Below, one piece after another: positions 1 through 8,470 of a stretch of DNA of 64,000 nt. Both the position numbers and the translations under genes were made by a program. The stretch's first letter is position 1. Every line of letters starts with the position of its first letter. The DNA is from Epiperipatus broadwayi. Its lineage: Eukaryota > Onychophora > Udeonychophora > Euonychophora > Peripatidae. The stretch spans positions 9,381,194-9,445,193 of the forward strand of contig JAQFVV010012420.1 in the NCBI GenBank assembly GCA_028023455.1, given 5' to 3'. The notes under the pieces were generated by a model. That model made no database searches, was not told where the DNA came from, and saw only the letters and a program-made list of their open reading frames with translations.

Positions 1-703
1 CTATGTCAGGCGGTTCCTTCTTTCTTTCTACTAATTTTATAATATAAATCATACTCCATATTCTCACTTCTATTTCTTGATTAAAATCTATTTTATCTCT
101 TTCTCTTTCCGTTCTATTTTCTGCCTTGTAAATTAGAAAACTTTTAAGCTTTACAGATCTCCATATTTTTCCTAATCGTGAATATTTTTTCCTATGCTTC
201 CTCTTTGTTTTAAATCTACATCTACAGTGAATGCGGACGTTTACTTTAACCTTTTTAAATTTTGGTAAAAACTTTTCTACACTATCTACTACCATGAACT
301 TATGTTTTTCTTCTATTTCTTGATCTACATTTGTGTTTACTTTATTTATCACAATGCTATCTGATTCTAATTCAATTTCTACCTCTTTCGTGACCTCAAC
401 TTCCTGACTTTCTTTAATTAAATCTAACTCTATAACTTCTTGGTTCTTCTCTACCTTTACCATTATCTCACATCTTATTTCTCTTACTTCTGCTCTGAGT
501 TCTTTAATTTCTGTTTTAACCTGACTAATTTCTGCCTTCAATTCTGCTTTGAGTTCTTCTTTGAGCTCTTGTTGGCTTTGTTTAATTTCTTGACGCATTT
601 CTTCCATCATTTTCATCATCATTCGCATCTCAGATACTTCTTCTTTCTCCTTTTCTACTAACTGGGGATTTTTAAAATATATTGGGCTTTCTTTCGGATC
701 CAT
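1..703 (-). CDS. Partial open frame of an LTR retrotransposon (gag-like coiled-coil protein), runs off the left edge
   Basis: Read on the minus strand from an ATG at 701-703, the frame stays open for 234 codons to the window edge with no stop, which is very unlikely by chance in DNA this AT-rich. The product starts MDPKESPIYF. Residues about 15-110 are a charged heptad-like stretch rich in E, K, M and L (for example EEMRQEIKQSQQELKEELKA), strongly suggesting a long coiled coil. A basic segment follows (CRCRFKTKRKHRKKY, near residues 160-175). No zinc knuckle, protease or RT is reached. It lies about 345 nt downstream of a tRNA-Lys-type primer site and a long LTR on the same strand, which is the gag position, so I infer a gag-like protein of a Ty3/gypsy-type element. 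I do not recognise the family. An independent host gene is the less likely alternative. Confidence 0.6.
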   Translation of the reverse strand, partial: MDPKESPIYFKNPQLVEKEKEEVSEMRMMMKMMEEMRQEIKQSQQELKEELKAELKAEISQVKTEIKELRAEVREIRCEIMVKVEKNQEVIELDLIKESQEVEVTKEVEIELESDSIVINKVNTNVDQEIEEKHKFMVVDSVEKFLPKFKKVKVNVRIHCRCRFKTKRKHRKKYSRLGKIWRSVKLKSFLIYKAENRTERERDKIDFNQEIEVRIWSMIYIIKLVERKKEPPDI

Positions 704-1047
704 TTTCAAAAATTTCAATTTCAAAGTACTAGCGCTTATGTTAAACTAAATTTAAATACGACTTATTTATTTATTTTTTCTTACTAAGACGGAAACTCAT
801 GCTAACTCCACCCTTTTGTCCTTTTTACTACCTGTTCTAACACTTTAACTCCGCCCAAATATCAACTGTCTCTGATTTGATAGCATACATGTCAAAATCT
901 CTTTTCATTTAAAGAAAAAAAAATCAGTCAATTCTTTTTTTTTTTTAAAAAAAAAATTAAAACACTTTCACAAACGTAATTTAGCTTTTTATAAAAAAAT
1001 TTTAAACAAGAAACATGGTATTTTGTTACTATTGTTTCTTAGGTTCA

Positions 1048-1065
1048 GCCCTATGTTGGGCGCCA
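1048..1065 (-). promoter_or_regulatory. Primer binding site, tRNA-Lys type
   Basis: On the minus strand the sequence reads TGGCGCCCAACATAGGG. This closely matches the reverse-transcription primer site complementary to the 3' end of an animal tRNA-Lys (TGGCGCCCAACGTGGGG in many gypsy-group elements). It sits between the long LTR (higher coordinates) and the open gag-like frame (lower coordinates), which is the order expected for a minus-strand retrotransposon. Confidence 0.7.
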
Positions 1066-1067
1066 TT

Positions 1068-2757
1068 TGAACCGCGTTCGAATATGTACATTCGAAACAC
1101 CGGCCGCTTAGGCAGAGAAGAACATACTTGGAGAGTATGTATGCCCAAACGATAGCTATAAAGTATATAACTAGCGTTACATTTCCAGGACATAGCTTCT
1201 TCTCGGCTGTTGAGTTCAACACCAAGTTCAAAGCACTTTTTTGTTTGTGTATAAACACGGGCGCCAGCTGCTTATTCTAAAAGAATACTAAAAGAATAGA
1301 CAATGCACTTTGAACAGTGGCCACTAACTCAACACCTAAATCCACGACTAGCTCAGTTGTCACTAATAGATTATACTTAATTAGTGGTTAAAAGACTTGA
1401 TAAAAGGAATTGATAAAAAGAATTGACCAACAAATAAAGTTTAATTTTAAAGATAATTTATTAACTAACATTTATTTACTAAATTTAAACATTTTATAAT
1501 TCTAATAAAACACACGCATATTTTAAATTAACATTTCTAAATAGTTTAAATATTCCTATAGATTTAATAACAGAACACTCTAATTTAACTAATAAATATT
1601 GATATAATGATCACGCACATATTAACTCGCACACACATAATAATAATAAAGTATTACATAGCATTTGAAATTTAACCACACATATCAATAGTTCATTTAT
1701 GTATGATATAAAGTTCATATAATTAGACTCTTGAAAGATTCGTACGAATTAATGCAATGCAATGGCTATTACAGTATAAATGAAATAAGCAAATGTTTTT
1801 ACCTAGGCTTTTGAATGTAGACGTAGAATTTTGTTCTCTTTGGTGGCTGCTTTCAGTGATGATATTTCCATTATGAATGCTTAACCAGCCAGCTGGGACA
1901 TTTCCTTGCTGAGTTTCCTGATTTTCACGATTATTACTATCGGAGACAATTAGATATTGACGGAGATTTTCTAAGTTGTTACGTCGACATTATTTCATGG
2001 GCAGATCTTGCTGTTCTCATCGGACTTTTTAGGCTGTGGAGAGGCGTGAATTCCCAAAATCTTCTCAACACTGCATTTTGTTTGTTAACTGACTCAATTA
2101 ATTTCTGAACTGCACTACTCAATTACTTTTGTGAACTGACTCACTCAACCAATTTGTGAACTCATTACTGTCCGATAAAAAAAAGTCTATTTATACCTGC
2201 GCCTTGTTGTCTTTCTAATATCTCCGGCAAAGATCTGTTGTCAAATTCCAGTAATAATCATTTGATAAACGTGTTTTGGAAGATTGCTTAATTAGTAATA
2301 GCCATGCAATAAAACGTGTTGTTTTATTTTATTAATAGCCATTGCCGTGTTTTTAATGATAATCTTCTTTTATTTCGCATACATTTTATTTATTTACAAA
2401 TCGCACATATATACGCACATATATTTTTAATACAATTTACTATTTAGTTTTAACATTATTTTTTCTTTAATTAAACTTGAATGAAAAGAGATTTGTATGT
2501 TTTAACTTTTTAAATTATATTTTTACGAATACTAATAAAAACTCTTTACTTCCTTTTATAACCCTTAGTTTAATTTCTCTAACGAAACACACCTCTCCCC
2601 TTCTGAAATTAACGATAGAAAACTATTTGATTCTTATCTTTTCCAAAAACAAGCTGCAATAAACTCAACATTTAATTTTATGTTTTCTTTTATGAAAAAT
2701 TACTTTAATAATTTAATTTTAGATAAAATTATATGTGCCTATATCAATATAGGTACA
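1068..2757 (-). mobile_element. Long 5' LTR of a minus-strand retrotransposon
   Basis: The presumed LTR 5' end (minus strand, TGTACC...) is at 2757 and is a near-perfect palindrome (2734-2757). The 3' end is placed just before the primer site, at a CA near 1068, though an end at a TGTACA near 1084 is also possible. A minus-strand TATA box GGTATAAATAGAC lies at 2185-2197, giving a U3 of about 560 bp and an R/U5 of more than 1 kb. The second LTR lies outside the window, so direct LTR comparison and the target duplication cannot be checked. Short open frames inside (for example 989-1258) span the primer site and are not genes. Confidence 0.5.
2185..2197 (-). promoter_or_regulatory. LTR TATA box
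   Basis: The minus-strand sequence GGTATAAATAGAC is a strong TATA box inside the long LTR, about 560 bp from its presumed 5' end. It would start transcription toward the primer site and the gag-like frame. Confidence 0.5.
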
Positions 2758-3778
2758 ATATATATATATACAATTATTGCTATTATACAAAGATATTTTA
2801 TTTTATATTATATCGTGATTTATTTAATATATAAAAGCAGCATAATGAATTAAATTTCTTTCCATTTTTGGTTTCTTGTAATACTAAGTTATTTCTACTA
2901 AAAGTACTTCAGGATTAATTCACGATTAATTATATCCATTATGTTTCCATCTGTAGTACAATCTAACCAAGGTATTTATAGTTGTTAACTTCTTCTAATT
3001 CATCATTATCAATCTTTATTTTCTTCTTTTGAGAAAATTCATTGAACATTACTTAAGTCTTTTTAACATTACCTTTAGTCCTACCTCATCATGATACTAG
3101 TTATTTTTCCACTGTGGAAGGTGAAGTTATTTATGTTTAAAGATTGATATAACAATAATAAGATAGATTTTTAAGTATTTAGTTGCTTCAAGAGGTACTT
3201 TAATATCTGTAGTGTTTTTTATGAAACAATGTGTATTGTGCTGCCGTGCCTTGCCAGCAGTTTACAAGTAAAATGACATGTTAATAATTTAATGCTTATT
3301 TTGTGCATAGCATAATAGGAAATACACACATAAGGTTAAATATTTCATTATGTGGACATAGACACAAATATATATATATATATATTGTGTGCATGGTTTC
3401 TGATGAATGTTTCAATATATTTTATTATTAAGCAAATAATGTTAAACGGCAGTTGTCTTACTTGTATTTTATATGGCAACTATCATTATAGTATTGTTTT
3501 AATTATGGTTTAAGCTATTTTATTAAATGTTTGTTTAATGGAATGATTTGGCTTTAAAATAGATTAAAATCAGATTAGTCAAATGTTGGAACAGTTTATT
3601 TTAATTAGATGTATTGTTAATAATCCATCCAAAATGTTTATAACCGTAATACACGATTTGCTAGTGAATAGACGATCATGTATTATTTATTTATGGCATC
3701 CTGTTTAGAAATAACAGTAATTTTTGTAAATAAATTTTAGTTTTGTAAATTCAGTAATGTAATAAGTGTATTTATTAT
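2758..3778. other. AT-rich non-coding stretch
   Basis: No gene seen. It is AT-rich sequence with short (AT)n runs, for example at 3370-3385. Open frames here have no recognisable protein content. Confidence 0.5.
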
Positions 3779-4884
3779 TCACATGATCACCATTTTTTAT
3801 GTTAGCACATAACTGTTATTAACACAGGCAAAACTCTCCATATAGTAGTGCCACTCAGTGCCAAACAGAATAATCAATGGATGCCAGAAGGCTTTTGCAT
3901 AAAATCCCCATCTAGTGCCTACTCATCCAATATCCCCAGACTAGTTTCTGGCTTGTGGCCTTCGTCAGTGAGAAGCTTTGGATCTAAGAGCACTACACCT
4001 AGATCTTAGGATCTAATGCAAGCCTCCAGCAGCCACCTTTTATGTCTACTTAATTACAAAACTATGAGAATAAAATTGAAAACACAATATTTTCAATCTA
4101 AACTCAATAGCTTATATATTCATATGGATCTGAACTCAGTTCAGTACCCATACATTTTGGTAGCTTTGGCTCTTTAACAACTATAGCCACCACTATCCTA
4201 TTAGGCATGATTGGTGTTAGACCACTAAACATCACATGATCACCATTTCGTATGCTAGCACATAACTGTTATTAACACAGGCAAAACTCTCCATACAGTA
4301 GTGCCACTCAATGCCAACCAGAATAATCAATGGATTCCAGATGGGGATTTTATGCACAAGCCTTCTGGCATCCATTGATTATTCTGGTTGGCACTGAGTG
4401 GCACTACTGTATGGAGAGTTTTTCCTGTATTAATAAGTTATGTGCTAGCATAAGAAATGGTGATCATGTGATGTTTAGTGGTTTAACACCAATCCTGCCT
4501 AATAGGATAATGGTGGCTATGGTTGTTAAAGAGCCAAAACTATCAAAATATATGGGTACTGAACTGAGTTCAGACCCATATGGCTATATGAGCTATTGAG
4601 CTTAGATTGAAAATATTGTTTTCAATTTTATTGTCATAGTTTTGTAGTTGAGATAAAAGCTAGCTGCTAGAGGGTTGCATTAGATCCTAAGATCTTGATG
4701 CAGTTCTCTCAGATCCAAAGCTCCTCCCTGACAAAGGCCATAAGCCAGAAACTAGTCTGGGGATATTGAATGAGTAAGTACTAGATGGGGATTTTATGCA
4801 CAAGCCTTCTGGCATACATTGATTATTCTGGTTGGCACTGAATGGCACTATTGTATGGAGAGTTTTGCCTGGGTATTTATTATT
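3779..4884. repeat. Palindromic repeat: 453-bp unit, partial second copy, then inverted copy
   Basis: A unit starting CACATGATCACCATTT at 3779 begins again at 4232. From about 4341 to 4870 the same sequence returns in reverse complement, with the palindrome centre near 4338. Shared landmarks are the CTCTCCATA/GTGGCACTACT block and the GAACTGAGTTCAG block. The unit carries a motif reading CTGACGAAGGCCACAAGCC then AGAAAC on the minus strand (about 3951-3980), repeated in the inverted arm on the plus strand near 4728. Related motifs occur at 30.6, 31.05, 32.98 and 60.15 kb. Open frames at 4330-4599 and 4687-4980 are shadows of the palindrome. Confidence 0.75.
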
Positions 4885-4892
4885 GTTTAAAT
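4885..4892. repeat. hAT target-site duplication, left
   Basis: GTTTAAAT directly before the CAGTGGTC terminus of the hAT element. The identical octamer follows its other end at 6753-6760. Eight base pairs is the hAT superfamily signature. Confidence 0.9.
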
Positions 4893-6752
4893 CAGTGGTC
4901 TTCAACCTTTTTGCACCTGCAGACCGGTAAAAATAAAAATAAGGTTTCGCGGACCGGAAAAAATAAGGATAAGGTTTCACAGACCGGCAGAAGTCTATAG
5001 ATAAATTTTCTTAAAGATGTAAACTGCTTAGCCTTAGATGGGCATAATTGTTATAACTGATCAAAATAATAATGTTAAATATACAAGATGAAGTTATATA
5101 TTGAAGCGTTTTTCCTGTCTGACTAGGTCTCTGTTACACATAAAATGCGTGAGTTGATCCAGTTACGTAAAAAGAAGAAAGTTTCATTCCTATTTAACTA
5201 TATTTCCTGATCAATTTCTTTTTATAAGGGCGCCAGGATTCACATAAGAATCTGCTGAAATCTGTCGCATTGCATCTCGAGAATTAAAGAGAAAAATGTT
5301 TTTAAAAGAATCGGTATCATATTTTAACGTAACTAGAATTATTTTCTAAATATTATTATTCCTGGAGTTTAGTCAACACATATTGGCAAAGGTAAATTAT
5401 ATTCTCAAATCTCACTAAACTAATATTAATAAATTTAATAATATACATTAATAACTATTATTAATAACATACAATGAAAAGCTGATATTAGAAATAAATA
5501 TTTTTATTCTAACAAATTAAAATATTTAAAAATAAATTATGAATTAAATAAAACTGGAGAGAACATGCTAATCCAGATATGAATCCATTAATAAAATATA
5601 ACAGTTAAACAATTAATTAAAGTTCTTGGGTAAACAAGAGTCTCTTGAACAATAAAATTAAAGTCTATATCGGGATCCTATTATAAGCATTTTTAAGAAT
5701 TGTTTGCAAACACTTAATTGTGTCACAATCAGGAATGGTTCATCTTAACTTACCGGTAAGTTTAGTGAGTTCACAAAGCTTGTAGATTACTATGCATAGT
5801 TTTTTTTTGTGGGAAAATGAGCTCGGCCATCGGTTATAAGTTGATCTTGTGGTCTATTCTACTGATCGGTCACGAAAGCTTTTCTGGTGTCCATCTTCAG
5901 GAACGATGTCGAGCTCTGGCCCACTCCAACATGCGGAATTATTTCAGCATAGGGTGATCCTGGATATATTCTTTTGTTATCCAGGATCGATCATAGAAAA
6001 AACAGACAAAACAAGACACTGATCAAACTGGCCTCTTCCTTTTATACTCGAGGCCCAGATTTCAGACTTTTGCGCATGTTATTATCCTGGCGTTTAGGTT
6101 CATAATCTTGTACATTCTTTATCATTTTTCAATTATAAAGTTCTCTTTTTTATCAAGTCTTTCGGCCATCTTTAATTAGCTAAAATATTTTTCTTTTAGC
6201 TTATCTGGATTAGTAATTTGTGTGTCTTTTGTTCTTTCCAATTTTTACTTTGATTTTTAATTAGATTTAAAAAAATATGGACGGAAAATTAAACTTTTGT
6301 TGTACGTTTAAAAAAAATTATACTAACCAAAAAAAAATATCTAAATTTACTTTTCTTTAGCTTTTACCAAATGCCAATACATATATTTGTACCATATATA
6401 ACGGTACAATATATATATATGGAGTTTGTATAATAAAAAACTTTTTTTTTAATTTTGAATTTTTTTAGAAAATTAATAAAAAATTTAATTCTACCCCCCC
6501 CCCCCATAAACATCTGTGATAACTAGAAAAACAAATTAATTTATGTATGATTGATTAGATTTTGTTTTCGTTCTGTTTCTTTTTTTTTGCTAGGGTAAAA
6601 ATGAAATGAAAAAATAAAAATTGTTTATATTAATTAAAAGTTTAAACTCTTATTATTTTGTTATTACAAACTTTCCTGCCAGTCTACCACAGACCGGTAA
6701 AAAACTTCTGTGGCCCGGCACCGGTCCGCGGACCAAGGGTTGAAGACTATTG
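4893..6752. mobile_element. Non-autonomous hAT DNA transposon, 1860 bp, with a nested solo LTR
   Basis: The left end reads CAGTGGTCTTCAACC and the right end, reverse-complemented, reads CAATAGTCTTCAACC. Both are followed by subterminal GGACCGG repeats (left near 4921-4985, right near 6692-6735). Perfect 8-bp target duplications flank it. No transposase frame is present. Most of the interior (5102-6408) is a later solo LTR, so the original hAT was only about 550 bp, MITE-sized. It landed in an RTE-like LINE fragment, remnants of which are directly right of it at 6761-7113. Confidence 0.88.
5102..6408 (-). mobile_element. Solo LTR nested in the hAT element
   Basis: Minus-strand start TGTACCGTT at 6408, within a palindrome TGTACC...GGTACA at 6388-6408. 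The other end is a TG at 5102. ATAT borders both sides (5098-5101 and 6409-6412), but this duplication is low-complexity and so weak. A minus-strand TATA box CGAGTATAAAAGG is at 6038-6050. A GGCGCC motif sits about 130 bp from the 3' end, as in the 2.1-kb LTR-like repeats further right. The 5' end resembles that of the LTR at 1068-2757, suggesting related families. Confidence 0.55.
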
Positions 6753-6760
6753 GTTTAAAT
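6753..6760. repeat. hAT target-site duplication, right
   Basis: GTTTAAAT, identical to the octamer at 4885-4892 on the other side of the hAT element. Confidence 0.9.
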
Positions 6761-7113
6761 TTAGTCTTTGTTTTTCTATATATCATTTCTTGATTATTTA
6801 TAATAAATCCTACTCCATTTGTACTTCCAATGTTTGTGCCTTCATAGTACATCAATTTTTTAAATCGTCTTTTTCATCTTTTTCTTCTAACTTTACAAAG
6901 TCAAATAATGTTCCATTTAATATTAGACAATTCTTTCAATCTTTCTTCACTTGAAAGTGATCTGCAATTGCAAATAGCTAAATAAAAGGCCATCATCAAA
7001 TAGCAGTCTGGGTCTGCAATAAGTTTCTTAGCATCTTCTATCTTAGGCTGCCAACCACTGACAACTTTACAACCTCTTGGGAATAAGGGCCCTGATTTAT
7101 TTTTGTCTGTCAT
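6761..7113 (-). pseudogene. RTE-like LINE endonuclease fragment, interrupted by the hAT insertion
   Basis: Minus-strand translation gives CRSLSSEERLKEL, then NIKWNII, then after a frame change YYEGTNIGSTNGVGFIINN and FKPI. This order matches the N-terminal apurinic-type endonuclease of RTE-clade LINEs: the N-x-R-SL segment, the W-D/N-I-I-x-L-C segment, then YY-x-G...NGVGF. The frame is broken by at least one shift and a stop. The fragment ends exactly at the hAT target duplication, so the hAT inserted into this LINE copy. The upstream part (MTDKNKSGPLF...) could be LINE leader sequence. Family assignment is from memory of the motif order. Confidence 0.6.
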
Positions 7114-7778
7114 GATTGTAAATATCTGTTAAAAAAAATTCATTCACACACACATTCATTCACCTTCAAGAAAACTAAACAGATATTTCAGTTAAGAGCT
7201 AACAGGCAATTGGGAAGAAAAACCATGGTGCTTCTTGATTTTAAACTCAGAGGTAAAAAGCTAATAAACTCACCATGCTGGCTAATGTGTGTTAGTAAAC
7301 AGTCCATCCATGTTTGTATACTATATAAATAATCATACAGTAATAACAGCTGCAACAAGAATAGTGGGTATTATGAATTTGCCTTGCTCAGTTCCTTTAA
7401 GATTTCCAAGAGGAATGAAAGGATCTCCTTTCAATTAACAGAAATTCCTTTCTGCAGTCACGTATGAATGTATTGTAGCTGAACTCCTATATTATTATGT
7501 AAGATTTATCCTTTGTTTGTGTATGTCACCATTGTATAATAAAATATTTTAAAACTAATTTGAGTTACAAACTATAGTAATTAAAAATCTTGTACATATG
7601 TATAACCAAATAATTTATTCTGGTATTATATTGGTTATAAATATGACTATAAAATTTAATTCACATCTGACTTATTAATAGGTTTACAGTGACATGTACA
7701 TGATCATTGGAATATAGATATCCACCGAATTCTTTTAACTTTAGTTTTCATTAAAAATAATTTCAGTCAAGTCCAGAG
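7114..7778. other. No gene seen
   Basis: AT-rich DNA with no coding signal I can support. It may hold the 5' leader of the LINE fragment to its left. Confidence 0.4.
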
Positions 7779-7817
7779 GTGAAATTTTAGTCTTCATTAA
7801 AAATTATGATTGCTGTG
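7779..7817. repeat. Inverted repeat arm left of the gypsy element
   Basis: GTGAAATTTTAGTCTTCATT at about 7781-7800, followed by ATTATGATTG. The reverse complement recurs at about 11087-11130 on the other side of the gypsy fragment. The arms could be the ends of a DNA transposon that the retroelement entered, or part of an inverted duplication. No target duplication was identified. Confidence 0.55.
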
Positions 7818-8388
7818 TGCTGCGCTAATCAAATCACGTGCACACAAGTTGTATAGACTTACTCAGATCGAGCATGATTTTAAACCGGATTGAGCATGTA
7901 GCACTGCAAACCAATAGGAATAGTTATGGATATAAATGACCAATGGGGGAGAATGTCCACAGAATCCTATGCTCACAGTCTGGAAGGGGAACTAACTATA
8001 AAAGATATCTGGTGCTGAAGATCGGACACTCTAAATCAGAAGAAGGACCTGGACTGGCTTTTCTTACCCAGTGAATCCCCGCTGAAGGTACAAAGGAGGG
8101 ATCTAGGCAACTTTAAAGGCCAACTCGGTCTATATTATTATTTATTAGTAAGCCTAATGGCACAGATAAAAGTACGGTAAAATTACTTATGTAAAATTTT
8201 GTATACTTTTTGATTACCATAATTCGTTGTAACTAATTATACTCTGTAACCTTTTCTAAATTGTTATTAAATAGTTTAACCTGACTGTCACTCTGAGAGT
8301 TCTTTTCTTTAAAACTATATATGCTAGTACATGTTCGCAAAAACAGAATAAGTTGCTGTATGTAATTAGAGTCCGAACATAGCATACA
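7790..8388 (+). mobile_element. 5' LTR of the Ty3/gypsy element (start not fixed)
   Basis: This stretch leads into a primer site at 8391 and ends CATACA at 8388, as LTRs do. It has a TATA box TATAAAAG at 7997-8004. The 5' boundary could not be fixed because the 3' LTR is missing from this copy. Confidence 0.5.
7997..8004 (+). promoter_or_regulatory. TATA box of the gypsy LTR
   Basis: TATAAAAG about 475 bp upstream of the gag start and inside the presumed LTR. Transcription would be expected to start about 25-30 bp downstream. Confidence 0.5.
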
Positions 8389-8390
8389 AT

Positions 8391-8405
8391 TGGCGCAGTT
8401 GACAG
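8391..8405 (+). promoter_or_regulatory. Primer binding site, tRNA-Ser type
   Basis: TGGCGCAGTTGACAG, two bases after the LTR-terminal CA. It resembles the TGGCGCAGT... primer site of 17.6/297-like gypsy elements, which prime with tRNA-Ser. The gag start follows 65 bp downstream. Confidence 0.6.
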
Positions 8406-8470
8406 TTGAAAGAGGACAAAGTGGTTAAACTAAAAAGAGAAAAGGTGTCAACAGTTAGTTACCAAGGAAG

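Noticed and set aside
440-661. Plus-strand open frame rich in Phe and His
   Set aside because: It is the antisense shadow of the minus-strand coiled-coil frame at 1-703.
989-1258. Minus-strand 89-codon frame
   Set aside because: It crosses the LTR end and the primer binding site, has no recognisable content, and would sit in untranslated leader.
4330-4980. Open frames on both strands
   Set aside because: They lie in the palindromic repeat and run into the hAT end. The same words appear in both arms, so they are repeat-derived.
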